This document shows positions 20,056 through 31,069 of a stretch of 64,000 nucleotides of DNA, one piece after another; the stretch's first letter is position 1, and the number at the start of each line of letters is the position of its first letter. A program made the position numbers and the translations under genes. Source of the DNA: Fistulifera solaris (taxonomy: Eukaryota > Bacillariophyta > Bacillariophyceae > Naviculales > Stauroneidaceae); NCBI GenBank assembly GCA_030295235.1, contig AP026162.1, forward strand, positions 1,922,001 through 1,986,000, in the 5' to 3' direction. The notes beneath the pieces are model-generated. The model made no database searches. It was given only the letters and a program-made list of their open reading frames with translations, and had not been told where the DNA came from.

Positions 20056-22269
20056 TTATCTAAGGGAATTTTCACTATTGAGATCGGCCACTATGTCAGT
20101 AATGGATTTTCCAGTCGTATTGTCGCTGTCGATGTGAAGGACTGAACTCAAAGTATCTTTCGCATTCTTACTACTTTTGATAAGCACTGAAAGAGAAGGC
20201 TCTCCATCGTTTGGTCCGGCCATAAAGACAAATCTGCAAAGCAGGAACGTTAGATATTGGCGTGATTTATGTTCCTTTGCTTGCAAATGGGATCTTACCT
20301 TGAATCGGAGTTGATTGCCTTTGCGGATGTGACTCTCGCCGTACCACCTTTGACAAGATAACTTTTCTTACCAAGTGCATCGACGAAGAAAACTCTTTGC
20401 CATTTGAGATGGTGTATCAAGCTCATCTCTTTGCACTGTCGAAGTCGATCACAAGAACCGGCTTTTGCCATTCTGATTGTGAAGAAGACTGAGAAATTAC
20501 GGCGACACCTTTCCCATCGCAAACAATGGTAGCGTCTCCCGCTTTAAGCGCATCAAATGTTGTTATGATAACCGAATACGAAGCCAGTTTTGCGATGGCA
20601 ATATTTGGTGAAATACGCTCAGATCGTGGCATCTCTGGATGATTCAGGACCGAAAGAGAGCTTCCCTCACGCAGTGCTCTGCACCATGTCTCAACATCCT
20701 CCTTCGCTCTCAATACAATCAGTGTTTCTCCGACCTTGTCTCTTTGAGATCCTTCGTTCGGACAATAATCACTAAGAATATTCAAAATGACATCGATGAT
20801 TTGCTGCTCGGAGAGCGAAAGAATAAGACCCTTTCCATGTAGTTGTGTGTCCTGCTTGCGGATCCATTTCACAAGTCGCAGAAGTTTTTGTTTCGTACTA
20901 TTTCTGTATCCATCGAAGGAATTTGGTATCGACTGCGTTAAGCATCGCCCTTTGCCTTTCTTTTCGAAATTTACTTGAAGAGGCTTGTACTGCATATTCT
21001 TTCCTTCCTTCAGTGATGGATTCAAAGAAATTTCCCGTAAGACTCTTTTCCCTCGATTCAATGTAGTCTTTTGCGAGGAAAGTTCTCTGAGAGACTCGTC
21101 GAGAGGTTCGTCGTCAGAATCGTTATCATGCAGAAAGGGAGAGGATGCAGTTGACAAATTCAACAAGATCGACGAGTGTTGTGACATTGGAGAGTCAGAG
21201 TTGAGAAAGTTGTTTCCGTCGCTCAACGAAAGCTCATGGAACGAAGCTGCCGCGATTTCAGAAGGCTGATCGTACATATTCAATTCGCCAAAGATTTCGG
21301 AAGGCCGTCCGTGTCGGGTCCTAGCTACATCTGCACCTTTCTTTCCACTGGACGTTGCTGTTCGCTTCTGTCCGTGGTAAACTAAAACCGGGGACTCGAA
21401 TGGAGCTTTTGATCTTGCAATTTCGATAGGTGGACTTTCCGTTTCGCTTCGGATGGAGCCACAATCGTTTTTATCAGGGGGAGATTTCGTCAAGGAAGGC
21501 CGTGTTGCTGAATGCATAGGATAGGACTTAGATGGATGATCGTTGTGGAGTAGATTGGGAGACAGTTTTTCGGGACTCTTTGTTGGATCATGCGTTTCAT
21601 CCAAATCGTGCAGGCTGTCATCCACAATCGGTCGAAGAATGGAAGCCACACTCATATCGTCTGTGAAGCTGCTGTGTGGCACGTCTTGAATGTTTAAGCG
21701 CTTTAGCAGTCCCAAGACAAAGATTCTTTCCGTATCTTTGCTCGCTTCATCCATATCCTGATAATTAGGATACTTCCCATCCCGATTGTAATTGCCGATT
21801 GCTTTCTGCACGAAGTCATGATATGTCGTCATGTACTCTCGTTCATTAGGTCCCGGTTGCCTGGTACGCATTCGCGGCTGCTTGCGACTAGGGAGTATTG
21901 AAGAGGGTGCTTTTTCTTTGGAATCCTTGAGTATTCGGAAAGACGGTGTGCTTTTAGAACCCCTTGTACGCTCTGTTTCGCTCTCTCCCACTAGAGGCGG
22001 TGACGACGATGCTGGTGTTTTCTGCTTGCGGTCTCCAATACGTTGATTTCGAAGACTTTCCAATTCTTGCAAGGCGTCAAGAAGCAACGACCCCGAGAGA
22101 GTACTGTCATTCAGCGATAGATCATTGTTTCCTTCGAGACTTCCGCGTCGCTCCTCGCTCTGATGCGAGACAAACTCTTTGAAACCCAATTGATATCGGC
22201 AGTCCGCGCCGTCGAAGCTGCGCTCTCCTTTATGAAACTGTCTGCATCGACGTATATTTTAGTAGGCAT
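20056..22269 (-). CDS. Protein with degenerate SNF2-like helicase lobe; two frame breaks
   Basis: Main exon 22269-20299, intron 20298-20234 (phase 2), last exon 20233-20056. Adding one base at 22235-22237 links ATG 22269 (MPTKIYVDADSF) to the long frame, and one at 20430-20432 links LVIDFDSAK to EMSLIHHLKWQRVFFVD; total 716 aa. The N-terminal two-thirds are polar and low complexity (Ser/Pro/Lys). The C-terminal 200 residues follow a SNF2 N-lobe: TLIVLRAKEDVETWCRALRE (wall), SYSVIITTFDALKAG (motif like VVITTYD), LKWQRVFFVDALGKKSYLVK where active enzymes have a DEAH box, then SDSRFVFMAGPND where they have LTGTP. The DEAH acid residues are missing and no C-lobe follows, so it is probably not an ATPase. 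Function unknown. Confidence 0.6.
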
Positions 22270-22658
22270 GATTATGAAGTTCGTTTGAATGCTCTATAAG
22301 AGATGTTTTCTTTCAAGTGATGCATTTGTGCGTTGTCGCAAAACGCGAGTGCGTGAGTTGTTGTTCTTGAGAAAAAGAGCTGAGTACCGCGAAGACAAAG
22401 TCATGGCTATGTAAAGCTTCCTATTCGTATACAAATATAAATTAAACTAGCTCTATCAAAGCAATCCATATAACGGTACCGTTAAGCTCCGGCGTCATCG
22501 GCATGCATCAGTAAACTCGTACTCTAATGCAGTTTATTTACAACGCTTGAAAAAGGTTTTATTTCGCGTGCTGCTTCATTGCAAAAGTAACAAAAACAAT
22601 AATCAGTCACCAAATTCTTCTTGCCTCTTTCAAACACTTTGTTTTGGTTAAATCACAA
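22270..22658. other. Divergent intergenic region
   Basis: AT-rich, no gene or clear repeat seen. Separates the SNF2-like gene (minus) from the small membrane protein (plus). Confidence 0.4.
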
Positions 22659-23049
22659 ATGGGACTGTTCACTACTCTTTTCGGTGGAAGCCTTGGCTTT
22701 GCTGCTCAGGCTTATTCGAATTCGATCCGTAAGGTGCCAATTTCACGTCGTAAGTTGTTCGTCGGTCACACGTCCACCATCACAAACGCTTCTTTAAATC
22801 TAATCCTGTATTATTCTTTTTTCGTTCTTGTAACCATTAGAACCGTGGAATCATCTCGGTATGTTCATTCTTGGATGCTACGCGGGAGCGAAATACCCCA
22901 AGTGGGAAGAAACGCTGGTGAATGATATTAATGCGATGCGCAGTGAGAGAGGATTGTCGCCGATGGTGGGAAGCAACAAATGGATCAAATATTCTCTTCC
23001 CGAGGAGGAACCTGGACAAATTGTCGAGACTAGTGAGACTTCGCCGTAA
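22659..23049 (+). CDS. Small membrane protein, possibly mitochondrial
   Basis: Exons 22659-22749 and 22841-23049 with a GT-AG intron that splits a Gln codon; 99 aa. Reads MGLFTTLFGGSLGFAAQAYS, then after the splice QPWNHLGMFILGCYAGAKYP, a single hydrophobic span, and a polar tail beginning KWEETLVNDINAMRSERGLS. Size, one span and the W-x-x-x-G-x-F-x-x-G-x-Y-x-G pattern resemble accessory subunits of respiratory complexes such as NDUFC2, but I could not match a known family. The intron is supported by frame and by both consensus ends (GTAAGT, ATTAG). Confidence 0.6.
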
Positions 23050-23674
23050 TTGAATGAATCTACTTGCTTTGGGTGATATCTCTGTGAAAATGGGAATGAA
23101 TCTTTACGAACTCAAGTCTCTCTACGAAAATGAAAAAACCACTTTCGTTACGAAAGAATAATGATAAGCTACTATAGTAAAATGTAAACAATTTTCGCAA
23201 GAGCTTACGGGGGTAAAATGAACTAGAGTGAGATGAGCAGGCACATTTCGTTTCTAAGGATGAGCGACTGTTCGAACTATGAGATGCGTTTCAGTTCGCA
23301 CCTTTATCTACAATCCTAGAGCTGGCACGGCTATTTAGTTGAATTTAGACTGGTAAACTCGTCCGCGTGTTAAAAGATGAATGTTTTCTGTACGATAACG
23401 GGCGGAAATGTTTGTGTTGCGGGCATGTGTTGAGCAACTCGTACGGTCGTTGGTTGCGCACTAGGAGAATAGATACAATTCATCAAATTGTTTAATAATT
23501 AGAACTTAATAACCAAGACCACAAAAGGCAAAGGACGGACTGATTAGAGAGAATGTGAACGATAAGTCTCCTTGCAATAAATTGGTTGTGAATCCATGGA
23601 AAAAGAACGGTTTGAGAATCAATAGACACGAAGACGCAAACTTCTCTCCAACAGAACTTATTCCCAGATATTGA
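23050..23674. other. Intergenic, no gene seen
   Basis: Tail-to-tail region between the small membrane protein and TOM7. No repeat, RNA gene or conserved reading recognised. Confidence 0.4.
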
Positions 23675-23863
23675 TTATATCGATCCAGCTGGTTTCGGCT
23701 CCGTCATCAGTCCGATCATGATAACGGCGGGTGTGAAGCCCCAATAAAGCAGAGTTTTGGTTTTTTGAAAAACAAAATTGATGTCGAGCACCAATAGAGC
23801 TTTCTTCGTGAGCTGGCTAACGCTCACAATACCAGCAGAATTACGTCTTCGTGGAACGGGCAT
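23675..23863 (-). CDS. TOM7: Mitochondrial import receptor subunit TOM7
   Basis: 62 aa, single exon, ATG 23863. The core LLYWGFTPAVIMIGLMTEPKP is the family signature (basic or polar helix, then WGF-x-P-x-V-I-x-x-G, then a short tail). It is a single-pass protein of the outer mitochondrial membrane that regulates TOM complex assembly. The C-terminus is slightly short. Confidence 0.82.
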   Translation of the reverse strand: MPVPRRRNSAGIVSVSQLTKKALLVLDINFVFQKTKTLLYWGFTPAVIMIGLMTEPKPAGSI

Positions 23864-24387
23864 ATTGATTGCGCTTAAGAAATCAATTTATTTTGAGAGT
23901 GAAGTCTGTGTAAAGGGAAAAGAAATGTGAGCTATTTTGAGCGTATGTAGCTGCAACGATAAGTGTTGTTGTGCGTTGCGCGACGTTCACCTACGTGATC
24001 GATAGATTAAACCGCAAAGTAATCAAATTATAGCAAGGACAGAGACTAGTTGCTGTTCCTATACCAGTACAATGATGATTCTCTTGCGAATAGCTCGGAG
24101 GTTTTTTCGGTTTTGGTGATGCCGCACCCTTGGCAGCGCGGTCGTCGGATGGACGGCTGTTTAGTCCTAACTAACCAAGCCCTAACCAAGCCCTAGCTTG
24201 GAACGGACTAGCCCTAGCACGAATCAGACTAACCATTGATTACCCTGGAAATTACAGTACCATTTACAGATTTGAGATGATGACTCTAAAAAGAGCTACC
24301 CGGAATACTCGACTACATCCCAATGTTTGGCTTTAATGTATCATCAGGCAAGGAATGCACAGCGCAAACTAAAATAGTCTCCACATG
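23864..24387. other. Intergenic with CCCTAACCAAG-type short repeat
   Basis: At about 24165-24235 several copies of an AACCAAGCCCTA-like motif occur in a row, then nothing else. No gene seen. Confidence 0.45.
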
Positions 24388-26009
24388 TCAAGTACATCTG
24401 ACTACATCTCGGCGGATACGACGTAAGTACTGAAGTGCTTCATGAGCTGTTGCTCGTTCGTGTGGATCGATGACCAGAATGCGGCGCAGAAGATCTAAGA
24501 ACCAATCATCGTCAGATTTTATGTGGGACTCCAATGGAAGCGCCTTGCGGACAAAAGAGTAGTGCTCCGAAGTCAGCACTCGACCAAGTCGATGAAGTCC
24601 AGTCGAGTCGAATGCTGACCTCGCTAGTTCAGGATCTTGGCCATCTTTTGATGCGTTAATCATACGACGAGGGAACAAGCCTATTTTCTTCTCAATTAAA
24701 GCTAAATGCTCCACATCGTCGTGTGTGGCGAATAGCAGTTCACCGCTGTACAACTCCGCTAAAATGCAACCCAACGACCACCTTAACAAGAAACGTGTCT
24801 TTCAGCCAAAACATCCCGTCCGCATCTACATTATTTGGTACATTTACTTACATATCAGATGGCATACTCCAGCCCGTTCCAAGTATCACCTTCATTGAAA
24901 TAAAGATAATCAACATGAGTAAATGTGAAGAAAACATCGGATGTACCGTTGAGGTGCTTACCTCTGGAGCTCTGTATTGTCGAGTGTTGATGACAGCAGA
25001 CTTTTTGTCTGAGTCGTAACATGCTCCACCAAAGTCGATGATTTTTATCTTGGTGGAAGCGGGAACTCTCTGGTTTCGATACGTGACTTCCCTATCATTC
25101 ATTAGTAGGACGTTCTCAATTTTTAGATCAGTGTGAATCATCCGAATACCGTGCAAAAATTCGAGAGTTTCTAACAACTGCACGGTAAAATCTTGTACAC
25201 ACAACATGGGAAATGGCTGATAGTTGGTGCGCTTCAAGAAGTCGTATAGTGAAGGGCCTAAGTTTTCAAATACCAGGCAAAAATGACCATCGATACGAAA
25301 TGTATCAAGGAGAAGGACGCAATGGGTTCTTCCTCTTCCTCCTAGACGATTTGCTTCCAGAAATGATACGTGCTTCAATAACTGCGCTTTCATAGTATCT
25401 TTTGACATTTCGTACAATCTTGATAGCAACATGCCGGTCGGGCTCGCGAGAAGACCGGTGTCCTCGATCCTCATTGCGATCTGAAATCTGCAAGCACTCA
25501 ACTACGCGGCCAAACGTTCCCAGCCCGGCTTCTTTGACGATTTTGTAGCGGTGACCGATGATTGCACCCTTCCTTATGTGATAGTGCCCAGTAGAATCGT
25601 CGTGAAAAGAATCCGACCGCACTGAACGCCTTTTTGAATGTTGCGATTGCTTACTACGCCTTCTGTCCTTATCTCTACGAGAATCTTTTTTTCGCTTGGC
25701 GACATCGACGCTATTCAACAAAATGCGAGGCGTTTCGCTAGATGCGCTAGATGAACAGCGGTATGAGAGCTTTTCTTGGCGATTCCCTTGTTCCTCACAA
25801 ATTCCCATCAACATATTGCGTTGTCGTTCTGGTGAAGATGATGGTTGTCGCTGTCTTTTTCGCTTCCCTTGACGATCGAGTTCGGAATCATGCTTTCTTG
25901 CGTCGTCTTCATCCTTATCTAAGTCTTTCGCACTTCTTCTGCGACGCTTACGGCTTCGTTGGCTGCGTTCGTAGCTGCGTTGATTCCGATTTGTTGTTTC
26001 GTTTGTCAT
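24388..26009 (-). CDS. LAMMER/CLK-type protein kinase; one frame break
   Basis: Exons 26009-24962, 24889-24852 (38 bases) and 24781-24388. The head is rich in Arg/Ser/Lys, typical of SR-protein kinases. The kinase reads [20 protein letters not shown] (glycine loop), [10 protein letters not shown] (Lys), [11 protein letters not shown] (catalytic loop with the LAMMER-type HTDLK), [15 protein letters not shown], and [11 protein letters not shown] in place of EHLAMMERVLG. Dropping one T (plus AAA 25361-25363) restores [20 protein letters not shown], strongly conserved. The microexon gives [22 protein letters not shown], which is exactly the family pattern. Total 492 aa. Expected to phosphorylate SR splicing factors in the nucleus. 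Confidence 0.92.
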
Positions 26010-27290
26010 TTCGATCAGATTGAGAGATTACGACACTGCACACAATCGATACGAGGTGTGGACCACCATGTAGTTTGAATGCGCATCCAGCACACAGGAT
26101 GTGTGGTCTTTGACTCTGCAAGGGTGCGATCTCTGGAGTCAACGAAAAGGCGGTTTGTGAAGTAACACTAATCTGGGGTTTCAATACAGAAAAATGCGTT
26201 TGCTTTTCGATGAGGTTTTCGCTTTGAAGCATGCAATGCAGTTTTGCTCGGATGTTCTTCCTTCCAATCAATCGCGAAAAAAATCTCCACGAGGGTTGAG
26301 CGTGAACCGCGGGCGCGGAAGGAAGAACAGACAGTAGGCTTCTCTTTTCTACTATTTACTATCAGAGTCTTCGGCGAAATGCCTTACTGGTACTTATGTG
26401 GTTTTTAATTACTTAGCAAGAATGGTGCCTTATAGTTCCACAGTGCAATGGCCTGGTTGATTTTACTTAAAAGCTATCTTTCAGCTTTCGAAACTCTTCG
26501 GTACATTTAGTACCTCTAACGTACAGTCTATCCTAGTGAAAACAAGCCATTGACCCCTAACAAACCAACGCAGCTTTTTTGCAGAGGGAACGACGTTAAA
26601 ATTCTGCCTCGCCGTAGGCGCTACGTAGAAATTTGTACTGAGAGGCAGAATTTTAACGTCCTTTCCAGCTGCATGCATGCAGCCTGCGCCGCTGCAACAT
26701 GCAGCTTCGATTGACGATCGAGCGGACTGACAACAAAAGGCAACCGCTTCCGCCTTTTCTTTACTGCTTTTCATTCTCTTCTTTAAACGTTTTTGAAAGC
26801 CGCTGGTTCGAACTACAACGAATCGTTTCTTTGTCAAGGCATAATCTGACTTCAAACGCAAGGTTTGACCTCTAATTCATTTTGAGTGATTACGTATCAT
26901 GAGCAGCCCCCCTGAGCAGCCACAGTCTTTTTGCGAATGGTAACAAGAAAGCGGTCCATGTAAAGGTAAGATTCGCGACCGCCGATGATCGAGGATGTTT
27001 GAAAAATGAGAAAGAAGTTAGAATTGATGAGAAAGGAGACATTGGCATAATTCATCGATGACCTCGGTCATGAGACCGGAAGCATCACAACGAGACGAAC
27101 AACGAAAGTCATCTCGCCGTACAAAAGCTACCACTACGCGAAAGGAGCGAGCTGGCACTTTCAACCGACCATGAGTTTTTCTTCTGCCGAAGGCGGGCTT
27201 TGGGAACGGCAAAGACTTCCCGAAGTCTCGAAGACTCTGTACCCGGTACTGAAAGTGAGACCGACGGCGTACGGATTGTACAGTTTTCCG
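26010..27290. other. Large intergenic region between divergent genes
   Basis: Holds a perfect inverted repeat (26592-26660) and GCATGCATGCAG / CATGCAGC self-complementary motifs near 26670-26705. Readings up to 126 codons occur but show no family features. It probably also contains 5' exons of the next gene, for example around 26900-26967 where ATGAGCAGC... is followed by a good donor (AAAGGTAAGATT), but I could not connect them. Confidence 0.45.
26592..26660. repeat. Perfect 18-bp inverted repeat with 33-bp spacer
   Basis: GACGTTAAAATTCTGCCT at 26592-26609 and its exact complement at 26643-26660. It can form an 18-bp hairpin in RNA or mark the ends of a tiny element. Confidence 0.8.
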
Positions 27291-27303
27291 TAGTGTGATT
27301 CGA

Positions 27304-28537
27304 ATGGTTGTCCGTTCGACGGTCTTTCTCACAGTGCGAAAAGCAAAAACCGAATCACTACTATTTGGAAGGGACATTCTAGTTCGCGAGGTCATCCTGC
27401 TCGGCTTGCGTTTTCAGTCTTCAATTATTCGTCTCACAATATCTTTTCCTCTTTCAAAGTGGGCAGGAAAAACGATCGCTTTGGGAACATTTCCGGCAGC
27501 AGAAGCTGATGAAAAATGCGCCAGAGCGAAGGCTCTTACCAGGGCCTGGCGCTCGAGTATGCGGCCCAAGCCTACACGAGATTGGGTCATGAATGAACTC
27601 GAACGTCTCGGAGTTCGAGTCGTCAGTGGAAGGCTTGGCCGTAAAGCAGGAGAAGATGGCGATGAAGAATCTGAAACAGGTGATAAGAAAGTAAATCTAA
27701 CCGCCCCCGCCAGTGTGATTGCACCTGTTGAACGTAGAAATAGCTTGGCCTGGGGCGGCGACGCGGAACTAAGTGCGCTCATTTCGAAAAGAAACTCCCT
27801 CGGTCTATCCGGGATCATGAATGATCGCCGCGGATCTCTTGGTTCACTTGGCCCCGTACTAGGAATGGATGGCGTTGATTTGGGGCACCGGCCGATTGGG
27901 AGCGGAGGTTCGGTGACCGGATTTGATTCGAGCTTCCAGCAAGAACAGCAGCGTCGATCTTCAAGTCTTGGTCTTGGGAGCTTGAGTGGTGGAAACCTAG
28001 GAAATATGGGCATGTCAGTCAATCCAAATCAGTGAGTCTTTCGTGTTTTCCTTTGTATGCTTTCAACGCGAATGTCAACTGACTTAATCTTTACGTGCCA
28101 CAGGCATTACGAGATGCTCAAGCTGCATCACATGAATCTTCTCAATGAAATTCAAGAAACTACATTGATGATGAACTTGTATCAACAGCAACAGTTACAG
28201 CAGCAACAGCAGCAACTTCAGAGTCAAGTGGGCTCTGACATGAGTGGAAATGACGCCCAGATGGCGCTACTACTTCAGCAGCAGCAGAATAACCAGAATT
28301 CGATGGACTCTATGTTTGGCGCGGGGGCTGCACAGAGACTAAATGGTGGCTTGGGTGGCTCGCAAGCACAAATGCAGATGCAGTTGCTCCAACACCAAAT
28401 GCAAAGTAACGCGCTCCCTGCAAGTAATGATAATACAACCGGCAAAAAAACGAAAAGGTGGCGGTGGCAAAAAAGGAGCTAGTGGACCAAAAGCTACTAA
28501 GCAAGCCAAGCAAGAAGCCGACAAAAGTCAAAGTTAG
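27304..28537 (+). CDS. WAGK-domain, glutamine-rich regulatory-type protein; 5' end unresolved, one frame break
   Basis: Confident coding starts about 27460 with KWAGKTIALGTFPAAEADEK followed by CARAKALTRAWRSSMRPKPT and RDWVMNELERLGVRVVSGRL, an AP2-like block I know from diatom proteins. A Ser/Gly region with repeated RRNSL/KRNSLG/RRGSLG motifs follows, resembling basophilic kinase or 14-3-3 sites. The intron 28032-28103 splits a Gln codon; the second exon is polyQ/Met-rich. The frame breaks at A7 28444-28450; dropping one A gives a GGGGKKGASGPKATKQAKQE tail ending at 28537. The first 50 codons shown here may be intronic, with the true start farther upstream. Probably nuclear. Confidence 0.6.
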
Positions 28538-29159
28538 AAGGTTTAGAATGGCTGATTACTGATTACCCATTGATTGCATGTCGCCGCCCAAGAACAGATC
28601 AAGCATTGCCGTTTGTGCAATGTTAAAACAATGCATTTTATCACCCCTTAACTAGTGTTCGTTTTATGAAGATCATGCCTTCCTACATGCTAATATAGCG
28701 ATTCATATTAGTGATTGCACTTTACCTCGATATTGAATTTTGTGACATCGACAGTGATCCACTTATGAGGTGGCTGTTCGATTCAGTTCTATGAATACAT
28801 CTCTTTTTATCAGTTACAAGTACAGTATCTTAGTGATGTGCGACGGAACCTCGATCTTGCTGGGCGTAAAATATTAGCGAAGATGAGGCGTGGTCCCGTC
28901 TGTCGGGTGCCCGAGGATCGGGGGCATTTTTGACAAAAACTGGAGGATCATCGTTTTGCGTTTTGTGTTCGACGATGATGTTTAGTTATAAAAAAAAAAG
29001 CACAACGTGGGCAGGAAAAATACACACCATTGCCGGTAGTGCTTCGTGATCGAAAAAAGCTTTACAGAATTGTAAAGATAAGGAGCCGTGCTGGGCTCAC
29101 CTATAGTAAAGCCTGGGTGGAGCAGATTTTTCTTGCATCGGCATCACACCAACAACAAG
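28538..29159. other. Intergenic, no gene seen
   Basis: 3' flank of the WAGK gene and promoter of the tRNA methyltransferase. A10-type run near 28990. No repeat or RNA gene recognised. Confidence 0.4.
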
Positions 29160-30602
29160 ATGCCTAAATTACCACGGGGCTTAATAGCTAATATGATGCT
29201 TTTATTTCACGTGGACGTGATATCGTTTCATATCCAGCCGTCTGCGATCACTCGCTCGCTCTCTTTGGGTCGGAAGCTGAGAGCATTCCGAAAAAGGCCC
29301 TTACAGTCGCAAGCAGAAAACTCGCCTCCTCCTTCTCCAGATCTGCTGATTCACTGGAAAGGTGAAGGTATTGAAGGATACAGTATGCAGTTTCGACATA
29401 TTGAGTTCGAGGGAGCGCTTGCAGCGGTGATGGGGGCGTCTTTTGACCGTACATGCCTGCGTTTTTCGGATGCACTCAGTTACAATGGATCTGTCGAAAT
29501 GCCCGAATCGAAGTTACTGCGATTCAATCAAGCCATGCAATATGTAACAACTGGAGGGCAAGTAGATCAAGAAAGTATAGTTGCGGCGGTGAAGCGTAGT
29601 TCGCTGGTCCATGCGGTTTATGAAATTATCTCGGAGGCAGATACTTACGAGGGTTTGGCAGAGCATGCTGTTCTGAATGATGCTTTTGCCGATATGCGCC
29701 CTGGTGAAGCAAATGAAAACTCGACTTGGTGTGTTCGCGTTCGTCACTATGGACAAAGATCGGATGGTGAGAAGGAGAAAAGATACGGCTATCGAGCTAG
29801 ATCGTTGACAAAAGAGAAAGAAGCTCTTCGTGCTTTGACGCCTCTTCTGAAGCAATTTGGTGGTCGAGTTGATCTGGATGATCCTGATTGTAAAATTTAC
29901 GTTTTCGATGGTCTTACTAGAGGAAAAGCTCTTCTCGCGAGGAGAATGGCCACCGGTCCTTCCGTATCTGTGATTGCTCCAAACACTCGAATCTGTGTCA
30001 CCAATACACCGCTGTGTCCCATCGCTGCCTTCAATATGTGCAACGTCGCTGGTATTCGCCACGATTCTTCGATTCTGGATCCATTCGCGGGAAGCTGCGC
30101 CACTCTTTTAGCGGCTGCTATGATTGAGCCTTCTTGTCAAACAGTGGGCATTGAAATCGCACACGATGGTCTGGTAAATAGAAATGACATTCGCAAAGAC
30201 TTTACCTCACGAGATTTGACCGAGCCCGTTTCACTGATACATGGGGATTGCACAGACGCTGGAACGAGGCGTGCGGCACGTGAAGCAATCGGCAATAAAC
30301 CCTTTGATCTGATCATCACCGATCCGCCATATGGTATTCGGGAATCAAAGCTTGCAGTGACTCCAATCAATGAGCTACTGAGAGGAATGGCACATGACCG
30401 AGAAGCCGGGTCTCCGTTATTAGCACAAGGGGGTAAACTGGTGTGCTTTCTTCCTTGTCAGGAGGGGGAAGACTTTGATTCGGATGTATTGCCCTCGAAG
30501 GATTTGCTTGGTCAAGCAGGCTTATATGTGGAGCTGGTGAAAGAACAGCCACTTAACGAGAAGCTTAGTCGCTGGCTTGTATCGTTTAATTCAATTTGCT
30601 AA
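29160..30602 (+). CDS. TRM11-like tRNA (guanine-N2) methyltransferase family protein
   Basis: 480 aa from ATG 29160, uninterrupted. The C-terminal half has a methyltransferase motif I (SILDPFAGSCATLLAAAMIE) and the N-methylation motif IV FDLIITDPPYGIRE, the DPPY that defines amino-N methyltransferases acting on RNA or DNA bases. Order and spacing fit the TRM11/THUMP-associated group, which makes m2G in tRNA. The N-terminal half (FRHIEFEGALAAVMGASFDR, RFSDALSYNG) is the part expected to bind RNA. The hydrophobic start (LIANMMLLFHVDVISF) may be an organelle signal. Confidence 0.78.
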   Translation: MPKLPRGLIANMMLLFHVDVISFHIQPSAITRSLSLGRKLRAFRKRPLQSQAENSPPPSPDLLIHWKGEGIEGYSMQFRHIEFEGALAAVMGASFDRTCLRFSDALSYNGSVEMPESKLLRFNQAMQYVTTGGQVDQESIVAAVKRSSLVHAVYEIISEADTYEGLAEHAVLNDAFADMRPGEANENSTWCVRVRHYGQRSDGEKEKRYGYRARSLTKEKEALRALTPLLKQFGGRVDLDDPDCKIYVFDGLTRGKALLARRMATGPSVSVIAPNTRICVTNTPLCPIAAFNMCNVAGIRHDSSILDPFAGSCATLLAAAMIEPSCQTVGIEIAHDGLVNRNDIRKDFTSRDLTEPVSLIHGDCTDAGTRRAAREAIGNKPFDLIITDPPYGIRESKLAVTPINELLRGMAHDREAGSPLLAQGGKLVCFLPCQEGEDFDSDVLPSKDLLGQAGLYVELVKEQPLNEKLSRWLVSFNSIC

Positions 30603-31069
30603 ATAAATGCCTTTATAAATAGGAAACGTATGAAAAAATATCTAGCGCTTGGTGAAACTTTCTGTCGTCCCTTTCATCTAGATTCATCTCGTGCTTTGAA
30701 TTGCATCGTTTACTATGATTGCTGTACTGTTTTCGCTCCAATGGCTTGTTTAGATACTGGTAGTTGCGAGATCACATCATCATCATCTCAAGTCATACGA
30801 GGACCACAGGAATCGTTATCCCTAGCTCAGAAATATCCCTGTCCTTCGTGAAGATAGAAGATACACCTCCGGGTTCGATTTACCTTTTTGCGTTCGTCAG
30901 TGGTTAGCAAAGTCGTCTGTGCTTCATCTTGCTCAGTGTGGTGTAGATTGTAGCCTGCGACAAAAGTGACGGAGGCAAGGCACAAGACGCAAAAATCTCC
31001 AACCGCCATTTACCACACAGCGCCATTTTGCTTCTTTTGCCGCTCTTTCCTAACTTCTAAGTAATCAAC
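30603..31069. other. Intergenic, no gene seen
   Basis: Contains a CATCATCATC microsatellite near 30777. No conserved reading recognised. Confidence 0.4.

Noticed and set aside
24165-24235. Internal telomere repeat
   Set aside because: CCCTAACCAAG copies are irregular and never form a CCCTAA tandem run.
26481-26861. 126-codon minus-strand reading
   Set aside because: It includes the perfect inverted repeat and has no family feature or good start context.
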